A stretch of 64,000 bases of DNA, from contig NZ_FRBD01000004.1 of assembly GCF_900142525.1 (NCBI RefSeq), positions 62,001 to 126,000 on the forward strand, read 5' to 3'. Below the pieces are notes generated by a model, which was not told the DNA's origin, made no database searches, and saw only the letters and a list, made by a program, of their open reading frames with translations. Positions 29,686-38,948 of the stretch are shown piece after piece; the first letter of the stretch is position 1; each line of letters starts with the position of its first letter. This DNA is from Xylanibacter ruminicola (GTDB taxonomy: Bacteria > Bacteroidota > Bacteroidia > Bacteroidales > Bacteroidaceae). Both the position numbers and the translations under genes were made by a program.

Positions 29686-29693
29686 CAAAGATA
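29686..29693 (-). promoter_or_regulatory. -7 element for the secreted amylase gene
   Basis: TATCTTTG on the minus strand, 31 bp before the start codon and directly behind the terminator of the upstream fragment. Confidence 0.6.
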
Positions 29694-29699
29694 CGTAAA

Positions 29700-29728
29700 A
29701 AGCCGTCTGGTTATTCTCCAAACGGCTT
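29700..29728 (-). terminator. Terminator upstream of the secreted amylase
   Basis: AAGCCGT/ACGGCTT stem extended by a CTGG/CCAA pairing, 7-base loop, T run (TTTTT) on the minus strand. It insulates the amylase promoter from the locus behind it. Confidence 0.7.
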
Positions 29729-29768
29729 AAAATCTATATGCTATATTGCGCAATCGGTTGCATTTACG

Positions 29769-30029
29769 CTAAAACTTCTCTATGCGATACTCAAAAGGCT
29801 TGAGGGTGATGGTTTCTCCCAGTTTCTTCCAATCGCCAGGAACGGCAACAGTCTTAGCCTCGTTACGCACATTAACAAGAATCAGGAATCGCTCAGCATC
29901 ATCAGCCTTCTCGAAAACAAGCACATCGTTGTCGGGATATGTAGTCAACTTGCCTTTGCGCAGGGCAGGATGCTCATTGTAGAGACTTATCAGATGCTGA
30001 TGCAAGTTACTCTGTGTAATCGGTTGCAT
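29769..30029 (-). pseudogene. Remnant of a GH13 amylase (C-terminal domain)
   Basis: 86 codons resembling only the end of a GH13 enzyme: the helix LYNEHPALRKGKL at the barrel's end, then a C-terminal beta domain (VLVFEKADDAERFLILVNVRN...FEYRIEKF). The catalytic barrel is absent, and a 21-bp tandem array begins 15 bp upstream. Most likely a leftover of a deleted amylase gene of the starch locus; it retains an open frame and a terminator, so expression as a small beta protein cannot be excluded. Confidence 0.7.
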
Positions 30030-30043
30030 CAGCTCACTTACTA

Positions 30044-30127
30044 TTTTATGTTTCCGGCCCTAGAACTTATGTTTACGCACCGTGTACATATGTTTTAGGA
30101 CTGTGAACATATGTTTATCGCCCGTAA
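30044..30127. repeat. Four tandem 21-bp repeats (TATGTTT-N)
   Basis: Units at 30044, 30065, 30086 and 30107, each 21 bp, keep TATGTTT at offset about 4 while the GC-rich remainder drifts. Junctions create palindromes such as ACATATGT. The 21-bp step is two helical turns, so a protein could bind all units on one face. It sits between the starch-locus terminator and the GH13 remnant. Confidence 0.75.
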
Positions 30128-30183
30128 ACATAAAATACATAATAGTCTAATAGCATTTTGTATATAGATAGAAAACAAAAAAA

Positions 30184-30215
30184 CAAGCGGACCGCTATTA
30201 TTAACGGCCCGTTTG
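30184..30215 (-). terminator. Terminator of the susCDEF operon
   Basis: Imperfect 11-bp stem (minus strand CAAACGGGCCG/CGGTCCGCTTG) followed by TTTTTTTG on the minus strand, about 30 bp after the SusF-like stop. AATTTTTTG on the other side allows some bidirectional function. Confidence 0.75.
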
Positions 30216-30241
30216 AATTTTTTGTGTTATAGAAGTACTGA

Positions 30242-31657
30242 TTACTCTACTGTGCAGTAAATCTTGTCTGAATTAGTGCGGCATGGATAGAGCTTGATGG
30301 TAGAACCAGCTACACCAATGTTCTTTCCACCTCCAACAAGATCGTTCAGGATTGTAGAAGGCTCTACAGAATCATTTGATCCGAGGTTGATGTCCCAAGC
30401 ATTGTTTGCTGTGAACTTCCAACCATTGGCTGTTACAGCAACACCAGTAATGGTGTAGCATAAATTAGCAGCATCCCATGTCATCTGCATAGCATCGTCA
30501 GCATTGTTCCAACCATTGAAGTCGCCAACCAGATTCATGTTGTTGATCTTCTCGCCTGTAATTTTGCCAGATGCAGCATCTACAGTCAGATAATACAGAC
30601 CAGGATCATCGCAATAGATGTTGGTATCTGTGCCAGCACCATTGTTCAGGAAATCAGGAACTTCGATAAAGTTACTCCAGTTGTACTCGCCACCATCCCA
30701 GCTACGCTCCTTGGTGAACTTGAAGCCGCCATCAAGATATACATAACCAGTGTAAATACCGTCGAAGTTTGGTGAGTGCAGAGCAGCAGCCGATGCTGGT
30801 GCCCAACCCTGAGCGTTACCTGGTACATAGATATACTCTGTGAAGTTGAGCTTCTCAATCTTATAGGTATACTCCATCATGTTGATGGTTATACGATAGA
30901 TACCTTCTTCCTCAATTTTACCTGCCTGTGGGTTATCGGTGGTAAGGAGTCCTTCCATACTTGTATCGCCATCAACAGCAACACCAACAACACCGTCTTC
31001 GCCAGTCTTCCAGAAGTCACCTTCATAGTTATTCTTAGGAATAATCTTCCAATACTGGTTGGCAGCAGTTGTCTTTAATACAATCTGGAACTCAGGATTA
31101 TCGTATACATTACCATCGCCAAGATGTGTGAGTGCAAGAGCACCCTCCTTATTCCAACCGGCAAAGTCGCCTGTAATATAATAAGCCTCATCGATGAATG
31201 GAGCAACTGGCAGAGCCTTTACCTGGAATACATCCGAAGTGGTCTTGACTGTAGTTGAACCATTGCTGAACCATGTGCTAACAGTTGCATCGAAAGCGCG
31301 CTCTGATGGAGCCTTACCATAAGTAGCGTATACATAGTTAACAAAATCGTCTTTCGAGATAGTACCGTCAGCAGCCAGATCGAAGGTCTTTCCGCCCAGG
31401 GTGATCACATAACGATCTTCACGTACAAATGAGGCATCTGTTGTGGTAGGAGCAGTGATACCGCAAACCTTAACTGTGGTTTGATCTTCGGCGAAATCAG
31501 CAAACTTGATGACGTCGACAGTCGAAATGCTTCCCTTACCAAAGCTTACCTGATCAGGTTGAGCAATAACCTGTGGAGATGCCCAGTCTTTGTAGTCGTC
31601 GGTACATGCTACTACCGACGCTACAAATGCTATTCCGAATAATATCTTCTTAATCAT
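30242..31657 (-). CDS. SusF/SusE-family starch-binding lipoprotein
   Basis: 471-residue surface lipoprotein (lipobox ASVVAC). An N-terminal region (residues 25-155) is followed by three starch-binding-like beta modules, recognisable from YYITGDFAGWNKE, YIYVPGNAQGWAPASA and NLVGDFNGWNNADD. The Trp-containing GxxxGW pattern is typical for SusE/SusF. Such proteins hold starch near the SusCD importer. Last gene of the susC-D-E-F operon, 18 bp after the SusE-like gene. Confidence 0.88.
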   Translation of the reverse strand: MIKKILFGIAFVASVVACTDDYKDWASPQVIAQPDQVSFGKGSISTVDVIKFADFAEDQTTVKVCGITAPTTTDASFVREDRYVITLGGKTFDLAADGTISKDDFVNYVYATYGKAPSERAFDATVSTWFSNGSTTVKTTSDVFQVKALPVAPFIDEAYYITGDFAGWNKEGALALTHLGDGNVYDNPEFQIVLKTTAANQYWKIIPKNNYEGDFWKTGEDGVVGVAVDGDTSMEGLLTTDNPQAGKIEEEGIYRITINMMEYTYKIEKLNFTEYIYVPGNAQGWAPASAAALHSPNFDGIYTGYVYLDGGFKFTKERSWDGGEYNWSNFIEVPDFLNNGAGTDTNIYCDDPGLYYLTVDAASGKITGEKINNMNLVGDFNGWNNADDAMQMTWDAANLCYTITGVAVTANGWKFTANNAWDINLGSNDSVEPSTILNDLVGGGKNIGVAGSTIKLYPCRTNSDKIYCTVE

Positions 31658-31675
31658 AATAATCTTCCTTAATAA

Positions 31676-32911
31676 TTACTTTTTAATAAAGCGGATATAA
31701 CCCGTGATATCGTTGAAGAGAATCAAATAGTTACCCTTCTCAGGAACCTTCAGGTTGGCACCACCGTTAACACCATAAGCATACATACCTTCTGAATACT
31801 CAACAAATGTACCACCCTTGTTGAACTCCCATGAGTCTATCTGCTTAATCTTCACTTCATCGCCAGCTTCGAATTCCTGCTCGATATACCAGTCGTGGTT
31901 CTCCCATCCAGTAGAACAAGGCTTCATTTCTGTATCGCCCCATTTGTTGAACGAACCAGCGATAGCCATTCCATCGAATACAGGAGCACTGCCTTCGTAC
32001 TTCTTGATAGTGAGAGCAGTGGTATTAGCCTTATCTTCAACCCCAGCCAACTCATCGGTCTTCAGAGTTACTACATAAACACCTGGCTCATCGACTGTTA
32101 TGTTACCAGAACCACCATCGTTCTTCACGAAACCACCATCGTTCTGTCCAATCTGAACGTCCCAAGAAGCAGGATCCTGCTTGAGTTTAAATCCATTGCC
32201 GCCCAGATAACCAATCCACTGGATGGTACCCTGACCAGTCTTCTTGTCGTACTTATTGTCCTCAATAGTCTGCAAAGGAATTATGCACTTACCATAATCG
32301 CCACCCCAAGAACCATCGGCAATATCGCCACCGATAAGCCACCAGATTTCAGGATCAGCTTCCTTCAACTGAATGTAATATGGAACGGTGCTGATGTTAA
32401 TTACATTTGAGTAAATCTCGTTATACTCGCGGAAAGAGGCATCCTTGATAACAGACTTAACGCGGATAGAAAGATCGAGAATCGAAGGAACCGTAGTCTC
32501 TGACCAACCACAAAGCTGAACCAAAGAACGGTCGATAGTCTCTGTGCTCACTACCACATCAGCACCACTATTATAGGTCTGATCTAATGTAAAGAAGTCG
32601 GCACCGGTATTATCCTCGACATTGGCATCGAAAGCCTTTGTAAAGGCTCCTGTTGGCGAAATCTCAACAGTATAGATAGGAACCATAGCCGAATTGAAAT
32701 TATTGTAAGGAGTGGGCTGCGACCAAGTAAGTGTCACAGACTTTGTATTCTCCAGCTCTACAGTGCCGTTGATATCAATATCATTGAGCACGAACTCCTG
32801 GGGCTGAGTGAGTGTTGGGTTCGACTCGTTATCATCCTTACAAGATGTAAGGAAGGTAAGTCCCAGAGCAGTCAGCAGTAATGTTGATTTGAATATTGTC
32901 TTCATAATCAT
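31676..32911 (-). CDS. SusE-type starch-binding lipoprotein
   Basis: 411-residue lipoprotein (lipobox TFLTSC) with a SusE N-terminal domain (VTLTWSQPTPYNNFNSAMVP) of the Ig type, a second Ig-like part, and C-terminal carbohydrate-binding modules (IWWLIGGDIADGSWG, GMAIAGSFNKWGDTEM). It binds malto-oligosaccharide on the outer surface together with SusD and SusF. The start could also be ATG 32905, two codons in. 33 bp downstream of susD in the same operon. Confidence 0.85.
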   Translation of the reverse strand: MIMKTIFKSTLLLTALGLTFLTSCKDDNESNPTLTQPQEFVLNDIDINGTVELENTKSVTLTWSQPTPYNNFNSAMVPIYTVEISPTGAFTKAFDANVEDNTGADFFTLDQTYNSGADVVVSTETIDRSLVQLCGWSETTVPSILDLSIRVKSVIKDASFREYNEIYSNVINISTVPYYIQLKEADPEIWWLIGGDIADGSWGGDYGKCIIPLQTIEDNKYDKKTGQGTIQWIGYLGGNGFKLKQDPASWDVQIGQNDGGFVKNDGGSGNITVDEPGVYVVTLKTDELAGVEDKANTTALTIKKYEGSAPVFDGMAIAGSFNKWGDTEMKPCSTGWENHDWYIEQEFEAGDEVKIKQIDSWEFNKGGTFVEYSEGMYAYGVNGGANLKVPEKGNYLILFNDITGYIRFIKK

Positions 32912-32944
32912 ATAATCATTTAAATATTCACTTTTATTTCTTTA

Positions 32945-34549
32945 TCAATAGCCAGCATTCTGCACAAGATTTGGATTAGCATTCATATCCTCTGCAGGAA
33001 TGGCAAAGAGATTAAGATATGCAGCAAAACCGGCACCATTCTGCGAACCAGCTTTCCAATCCCAAAGATACTGGCTGCTCTTATCGCCACCAAAGTATCC
33101 GTAGCGGATGAGGTCGGTACGACGGAATCCCTCGAAATAGAGCTCGCGTGAACGCTCGTCAAGCACCTGATCGGTAGTATAGCTGTTGCTAGTTGTAGTA
33201 TTAGCACGCTCACGAAGTGCGTTGATATAACCAGTACCAGTAGCAGTGGTGGTACCACCATTAATACGTGCATCAGCCTCAGCTGCTATGAGGTAAGCCT
33301 CGGCAGAACGCATCAGGAAGAAATCTGTATCAATAAACTTAGAATTGTGTGCACTACCTCCACTCGCATAAGTATTGCGATACTTACCTACTGAGTAGCC
33401 AGAAGTAAACTCGGTTGGCTTATCAACAACGAGAGTACGGTCGATACCAAAGAAGAGTGCGCGGTCGTCGCCTGCAGCTTCAGCCATTTCGCTGATAGTA
33501 GCGGCAGGAGCATCGCCAGCAGGGAAGAACTTGGCAAGCAGCTGACTTCTTGCACGGTTACCAGCCCAGAACTCACTTGTTCCATAATCGGAATTAGTAT
33601 CCATATCCGATTTCCAAGTAGATGCAACCAGGAACAAAGATGTACAATATGCTGTGGTCTTTTTACCATCCTGAAGCAGAGGAAGAATAGCCTCCTGCGA
33701 TGCACCATTGCTACCATTATCGCCCATAAACAGCATCTGGTAAGCACTCCAGCCATTCATGCTAGAAGTCCAAAGTTTGTGAGGTCCATTGATGACCTTC
33801 TCGGCATAGGTCTTGGCATCAGCCCAACGAGCCGTACCTGTGTATACCTCAGCATTGAGATACAAACGAGCCAGCAGCAGATTAGCAGCATCCTGATCGG
33901 CACGGCCATAATTTGCATCAGTGTCCTTACGAGCAGCAGGAGTCATCATCTGATCCTTCACCTCAAGCAGTTCGCTCTCGATCCACTTGAACAGTTCGGC
34001 ACGCTGAATCTGCTCAGGAGATGTTGCCATCAAAGCTGTAGCAAAAGGTACATTGCCAAAGCAGTCCATCAGGTGATAATAGAAGAGGGCGCGCAAGAAA
34101 CGGATTTCGGCTACATGAGCAGCATCCGCATCGCCACAAACTTCCAGATAGTGGTTACAATAAGTAATACCTGTATACAAACGATAATAGAATCCTTGCA
34201 ACATTGGATGAGAAGCATTCCACTGATTGAAATTGAATGCGGGGATACCGGGGTCACCCCATGCACAGATAGCTTCATCTGTAGTGAGTTCGTTTGCATT
34301 GAACAACTGGCGTACGAAACCGGCAGTACCACCATCGAGACCATCGATATCGCAGTCACCATCGGCACCAGTCTGTCCCTGCAAGGCCATTTGAGCATAG
34401 CACTTTGTGAAAAGAGCAGCCTCATCGGGAACCATAGTCTTACTAGGGTCGATTGGAGTCACATCCAGATCTTTTGTGCAAGAACTCAATCCTACTGCAG
34501 CAATCAAAGCTGCGGCTGGAATTATATTTTTAAAATATTTTAAGTTCAT
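32945..34549 (-). CDS. SusD-like starch-binding lipoprotein
   Basis: 534-residue lipoprotein (lipobox VGLSSC). SusD/RagB fold with LDVTPIDPSKTMVPDE, the TPR-like region EIRFLRALFYYHLMDCFGNVPF, and the C-terminal FLMRSAEAYLIAAEADAR, DERSRELYFEGFRRTDLIRYG and LFAIPAEDMNANPNLVQN. It is the lid partner of the SusC at 34596. Operon context with SusE, SusF and a GH13 enzyme makes starch the likely ligand. Confidence 0.95.
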   Translation of the reverse strand: MNLKYFKNIIPAAALIAAVGLSSCTKDLDVTPIDPSKTMVPDEAALFTKCYAQMALQGQTGADGDCDIDGLDGGTAGFVRQLFNANELTTDEAICAWGDPGIPAFNFNQWNASHPMLQGFYYRLYTGITYCNHYLEVCGDADAAHVAEIRFLRALFYYHLMDCFGNVPFATALMATSPEQIQRAELFKWIESELLEVKDQMMTPAARKDTDANYGRADQDAANLLLARLYLNAEVYTGTARWADAKTYAEKVINGPHKLWTSSMNGWSAYQMLFMGDNGSNGASQEAILPLLQDGKKTTAYCTSLFLVASTWKSDMDTNSDYGTSEFWAGNRARSQLLAKFFPAGDAPAATISEMAEAAGDDRALFFGIDRTLVVDKPTEFTSGYSVGKYRNTYASGGSAHNSKFIDTDFFLMRSAEAYLIAAEADARINGGTTTATGTGYINALRERANTTTSNSYTTDQVLDERSRELYFEGFRRTDLIRYGYFGGDKSSQYLWDWKAGSQNGAGFAAYLNLFAIPAEDMNANPNLVQNAGY

Positions 34550-34595
34550 AATCTTAATCCTTTAAACTTTTTTTGTTTTAAACCCTGTTTGCTCT

Positions 34596-37500
34596 TTAGA
34601 AATTGAGGTTCAGACCCACCAGGAATGTAAGAGGACGAGGATACATATTGTTGTCAATACCACCTGAAACCTCAGGATCAATACCCTTGTACTTAGTAAT
34701 GGTGAATACATTGGTAGCTGAAGCGTAAACACGTCCGCCAATACCAAAGAGTTTATCGAAAGAGTAACCCAGTGTAATGTTGTCACACTTCAGGAACGAA
34801 GCATTGTGAACAAAGTAGTCTGAGAGAGCATGGTCATAAGTAGTCCAGTTGCGCACGATAGCACCTGGTATAGTGTTCTGCAGATAACCGAACGAAGAGT
34901 CAAAGCGCTTAGCTGTGTTAGAATAGCCAGCCTCCTTATCCCAATATACATAGTTGTCGAAGCTTGCACGCAAACCGAAACCGAGGTCCCACTGCTTATA
35001 CTGTACACGTGAGCTCAAACCAGCTATATAAGGTGCTGCAGGACTCTTGTAGAAATAACGGTCAGAGTCGTTGATAACACCATCGGCATTACGATCGACA
35101 TAAACGCCCTCAAGAGGAATTCCGTTGGCATCGTAAACCTGCTGGTATACATAGAACGAGCTTGCGGGATGACCAACAGAATGAGCCTGACAGTCGTTAC
35201 CTGTACCAGCAGAAATATGACCAGTCAGAACAATTGATGACTCGCCGGTAAGTTCTGTGATCTGATTCTTATTATATGTGAAGTTAGCGGTAACCTCCCA
35301 CTGCCAATCCTTGCTTACGATTGGGCGAACGGTGACAGCTGCCTCAAAACCCTTATTCTCGAGAGAACCGATGTTAGAACGCACCTTATTGCGGAAGTTA
35401 GAACCTGCTGATACATATGCATCGTTAATCAGGTCGGTGGTCTTACGATAGTAGTAATCCAAGCTACCGCTCAAACGATTGTTGAATAAGCTAAAGTCAA
35501 GACCGATGTTTGAAGTTGTGGTTGTCTCCCACTTCAAATCTGAATTATAGGCATCTGGACGATACATCAGACCTTCGTCGTTAACACCAACGATTGGATA
35601 ACGTCCATCCTTATTGGTAGTATTTACATTATAAGTAGCGAAATAGTTGTAGTCGCCAATACCTTCCTGCTGACCAGTCTTACCCCATCCGAGACGGAGC
35701 TTCAACTCGTCCATCCATTTTACGTTCTTCAGGAAAGCCTCCTCGTTGATCTTCCAACCCAGAGCTACTGATGGGAATGTTGCCCAATGCTCCTTGAAGC
35801 GGCTAGAACCATCACGACGAACGGTGAATGTCAACATGTAACGATCCCATGCAATATAGTTGGCACGGCCGAAGAAGCTGACAAGGTAGTTCTCTGACTT
35901 CCAGATACTTGTTTTAGCGTTGTAAGGCAGACCTGCTGCTGCAACTTGTGAACCATCCTCATTGGTGATAGTCTGACCGGTTGTCATTGGATAAAGGCCT
36001 GCATAGTAAGAGTCGCCCCAATATTTATTGTGACTCCACTCGTAACCAACCATGACATCGAAATGCTGAGTCTTCAGGAAGTCCTTATAGTACTGAGCAT
36101 AGGCAGACAGAGTCAAATTGTACTTCTTCTCATATGAATAGCCACTGTTGCCATAGTAGAAATTAGATGGACCCCACTTCTCATAGTCGGTCTTCTGCTT
36201 ACCGTTAGCCCAGTCACCGCTCAGATTGGCATGGAGGCGAAGATCTTCGAACCCATGAACCTGATAGTCAACCTCTACATTACCCATATAATCGTAAGAG
36301 TTTGCACGATCGTTCTTCTCATAAAGACGAGATAATGGGTTTGCTACAGATTTACTGTTCCACTGAGTAGGATAGGTATCGTCTATCAACGATGCACCTG
36401 AATCCAGCCACTGCCAATAACCACCATAGTTCTTATACTTTTCGTCAGAAGAGTAGATAGGCTGAGTTGGATCCATGCGTGTTGCGTCGCCAATAGCATC
36501 CCCATTAGCATAACGGTTGTGAGCATACATGAACTTACCATTGATATTGAACTTCAGGTGATCCTGTAAGAAAGAAGGATTCAATGTCAGGCTGGCAGTT
36601 GTACGCTGGAAGTTAGAGGTCTTCAGAATACCATTCTGGTTGGTATAACCTACGCTGAAGCGGTATGGCATATTCTTGAAGCCACCCTGAACAGTGATGT
36701 TGTGGTCGGTAGAAATAGCGCCACGGAACAACTCATCCTGCCAGTTGGTATTTGCAGTGCCAAGAAGAGATGCAGCCTCAGAATCCTCACCATAATATGA
36801 CTTGATGAATGCACGGTATGCATCGCCATCAAGAACATCAATAGTCTTCTTCTTAACCGAATAAGAAACGTTACCATTGTAGCTTACCTGTGGAGCCATG
36901 TTGCCACGACCCTTCTTGGTAGTGATAATGATAACACCGTTAGAACCACGGCTACCATAAATAGCGGTGGCCGAAGCATCCTTCAGAACTGTAAACGACT
37001 CGATATCGTTAGGGTTAACCATGGTCAGAGGGTTAGCAGCACCCTTAATACCCTGGTTATCCATAGCAAGACCATCGATAACGATCAATGGGTCGTTACT
37101 TGCATTCAGTGACGAACCACCACGAATACGGATTGTAGCGCCACCACCAGGAATACCACCACCTGTGGTAACATTTACACCGGCAATCTTACCCTGGATC
37201 ATGTCCTGAGCATTGGTAATCAAACCGTGGTTTTTCTCATCTGGTTTAATAGCTGTTACAGAACCCGTCAAGTCGGATTTCCTAGCGCGGCCGTAACCGA
37301 TTACAACAACGTTCTCAAGAACCTGAGCATCGTCTTGCAGAGTTACAACTACATTTGGAGCAGCCTTCACCTTGGCATCTTGATAGCCAACGTAAGAAAT
37401 AGTGATGCCTGCACCCTGATTTGCCTTCAGCGTGAAATTACCGTCGAAGTCAGTGATGGTAGCGGTCTGTGTGCCGTCTACGCGTACTGTTGCGCCGATA

Positions 37501-37631
37501 ATGGGTTCGCCTGTAGCATCTTTCACATGGCCTTTAACGTCAATCTGAGCAAAGGCACTTACCGATAGGAACAAGCCCAAAATAAGGCCCAGCATCCTAA
37601 GCGGAAATTGAATGTTTACCTGCTTCATCAT
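34596..37631 (-). CDS. SusC-like TonB-dependent transporter (starch)
   Basis: 1011 residues: signal peptide ending SVSAFAQ, carboxypeptidase-like domain (GHVKDATGEPIIGATVRVDG), box VLENVVVIGYGRARKSD, plug, and beta-barrel ending FLVGLNLNF. It imports malto-oligosaccharides across the outer membrane using TonB energy. First gene of the susCDEF operon; the -7 element lies 83 bp upstream and a LacI-type operator lies about 55 bp further, shared with the divergent lacI gene. A start three bases further in (37628) is equally possible. Confidence 0.95.
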   Translation of the reverse strand: MMKQVNIQFPLRMLGLILGLFLSVSAFAQIDVKGHVKDATGEPIIGATVRVDGTQTATITDFDGNFTLKANQGAGITISYVGYQDAKVKAAPNVVVTLQDDAQVLENVVVIGYGRARKSDLTGSVTAIKPDEKNHGLITNAQDMIQGKIAGVNVTTGGGIPGGGATIRIRGGSSLNASNDPLIVIDGLAMDNQGIKGAANPLTMVNPNDIESFTVLKDASATAIYGSRGSNGVIIITTKKGRGNMAPQVSYNGNVSYSVKKKTIDVLDGDAYRAFIKSYYGEDSEAASLLGTANTNWQDELFRGAISTDHNITVQGGFKNMPYRFSVGYTNQNGILKTSNFQRTTASLTLNPSFLQDHLKFNINGKFMYAHNRYANGDAIGDATRMDPTQPIYSSDEKYKNYGGYWQWLDSGASLIDDTYPTQWNSKSVANPLSRLYEKNDRANSYDYMGNVEVDYQVHGFEDLRLHANLSGDWANGKQKTDYEKWGPSNFYYGNSGYSYEKKYNLTLSAYAQYYKDFLKTQHFDVMVGYEWSHNKYWGDSYYAGLYPMTTGQTITNEDGSQVAAAGLPYNAKTSIWKSENYLVSFFGRANYIAWDRYMLTFTVRRDGSSRFKEHWATFPSVALGWKINEEAFLKNVKWMDELKLRLGWGKTGQQEGIGDYNYFATYNVNTTNKDGRYPIVGVNDEGLMYRPDAYNSDLKWETTTTSNIGLDFSLFNNRLSGSLDYYYRKTTDLINDAYVSAGSNFRNKVRSNIGSLENKGFEAAVTVRPIVSKDWQWEVTANFTYNKNQITELTGESSIVLTGHISAGTGNDCQAHSVGHPASSFYVYQQVYDANGIPLEGVYVDRNADGVINDSDRYFYKSPAAPYIAGLSSRVQYKQWDLGFGLRASFDNYVYWDKEAGYSNTAKRFDSSFGYLQNTIPGAIVRNWTTYDHALSDYFVHNASFLKCDNITLGYSFDKLFGIGGRVYASATNVFTITKYKGIDPEVSGGIDNNMYPRPLTFLVGLNLNF

Positions 37632-37713
37632 TACATTTTAAAATTAGAGTTAATTTGTTATTGTTATATCGTTTTAAGCTTTTATAGAGCTTGAATTTAC
37701 AGTTTTATCGGTG

Positions 37714-37721
37714 CAAAGATA
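37714..37721 (-). promoter_or_regulatory. -7 element for the starch susC operon
   Basis: TATCTTTG on the minus strand. The -33 position has no TTTG, suggesting dependence on a regulator at the operator 55 bp upstream. Confidence 0.6.
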
Positions 37722-37775
37722 ATTGAGTTTTTGTTACGTTATTCTATTTTTTGTTACTTTTTGTTTATTTAGCCA

Positions 37776-37789
37776 TGCAAACGTTTGCA
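37776..37789. promoter_or_regulatory. LacI-family operator, perfect palindrome
   Basis: TGCAAACGTTTGCA, a perfect 14-bp palindrome matching the LacI/GalR-family operator pattern with its central CG. It lies between the divergent susC and lacI promoters, upstream of both -33 regions, which suits activation or joint control by the encoded regulator. Confidence 0.85.
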
Positions 37790-37829
37790 CACCATTTAAG
37801 GGGCCACACATCAGAAAAAACAGAAAATA

Positions 37830-37861
37830 TTTGGTACTTATTACAATTTGCACTATCTTTG
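37830..37861 (+). promoter_or_regulatory. Promoter of lacI-mfs
   Basis: -33 TTTG (37830-37833), 20 bp, -7 TATCTTTG (37854-37861), 21 bp before ATG 37883. Confidence 0.75.
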
Positions 37862-37882
37862 CACACAGATAATTAAAGACCG

Positions 37883-38908
37883 ATGGAAGAGAAAGCGCCA
37901 ATGACAATGAAGGATATAGCACGGGAGTTCGGTATTTCCGTGGCTACGGTGTCGCGTGCACTCAAGGATTCGCCCCGCATCAGCGAAGAGCGCAGAAAGG
38001 CTATCCAGCAGTACGCGCGCGAACATAACTTTTATCCCAACGCCATTGGCGAGGCGCTACGCCACAGCCGCGTGATGCCACAAAGACTGATAGGCGTGAT
38101 AGTGCCCGAGTTTACGCACTACTATTTTTCATCTATCCTAACCGGCATTGAGGAAACAGCCAGAGCCCGAGGCTTCCACATCATGGTGGCGCTGAGCGGC
38201 GAGCAGTATGAGCGCGAGGCACAGATATGCGAGAACTTCCACCGATACAAGGTGTGCGGCGTGATTGTATCGCAAGCCAAGGACACCAAGAACTACGATC
38301 ACTATCAGAAGCTGATAGACGCAGGCATACCCATGGTGTTCTACGATAGAATATGTACGGGCGTGAATGCCAGCCGAGTGGTGGTAGACGACTACATGGG
38401 TGCCATGAACGCCGTGAACTACCTGATAGAGTCGGGCTGCAAACGCATTGCCTTCTACGGCAGTCCGATGCAGCTGGAGATATCGAAAAACCGATTTAAC
38501 GGATACAAGGATGCGCTGCTGAAACACGGCATGAAGATAGACGAGAGCATAGTGACGGTATGCGACAATCGCGACGCAGCCGAAGAGCTGACACCCAAGC
38601 TGATGGCGACCGACAATCCGCCCGACGGATACTTTGCCGTGAACGACGATACAGCCATCGGCATACTATACACGCTGAAGCATGCTGGCATCAAAGTGCC
38701 CGAAGAGGTGCAGATATGCGGATTTACCAACGGACAGCGCGCCGTGGCCTGCGACCCGATGCTGACCACCGTAGAACAGCGAGGCCACAAAGTGGGCGAA
38801 GAGGCAGCCACCATCCTGATGGATAAGGTAGAAGGGCTGTCGCCACTCGAAAAGATAGAGAAACGAGTGGTGAGAACGAGGCTTGTGGTTCGTGGAACAA
38901 CGAAGTAG
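37883..38908 (+). CDS. LacI-family transcription regulator
   Basis: 341 residues. N-terminal HTH MTMKDIAREFGISVATVSRALKDSPRIS followed by a periplasmic-binding-protein-like effector domain (LIGVIVPEFTHYYFSSILTGIE, FYDRICTGVNASRVVVDDYMGA). Canonical family length. Divergent from susCDEF and upstream of a sugar transporter, it most likely senses maltose or maltodextrin and acts on the palindrome at 37776, and possibly other sites not in the window. Confidence 0.93.
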   Translation: MEEKAPMTMKDIAREFGISVATVSRALKDSPRISEERRKAIQQYAREHNFYPNAIGEALRHSRVMPQRLIGVIVPEFTHYYFSSILTGIEETARARGFHIMVALSGEQYEREAQICENFHRYKVCGVIVSQAKDTKNYDHYQKLIDAGIPMVFYDRICTGVNASRVVVDDYMGAMNAVNYLIESGCKRIAFYGSPMQLEISKNRFNGYKDALLKHGMKIDESIVTVCDNRDAAEELTPKLMATDNPPDGYFAVNDDTAIGILYTLKHAGIKVPEEVQICGFTNGQRAVACDPMLTTVEQRGHKVGEEAATILMDKVEGLSPLEKIEKRVVRTRLVVRGTTK

Positions 38909-38935
38909 TTAAGAGTTAAGAGTTAAGAATTAAGA
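38908..38935. repeat. 7-bp GTTAAGA array, lacI/transporter spacer
   Basis: GTTAAGA three times then ATTAAGA, starting at the last base of the lacI stop codon and ending 13 bases before the transporter start. Confidence 0.8.
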
Positions 38936-38948
38936 AAATAATAGAACT

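Noticed and set aside
30044..30127. 21-bp array as a CRISPR
   Set aside because: Units are contiguous with no spacers and no cas genes nearby.
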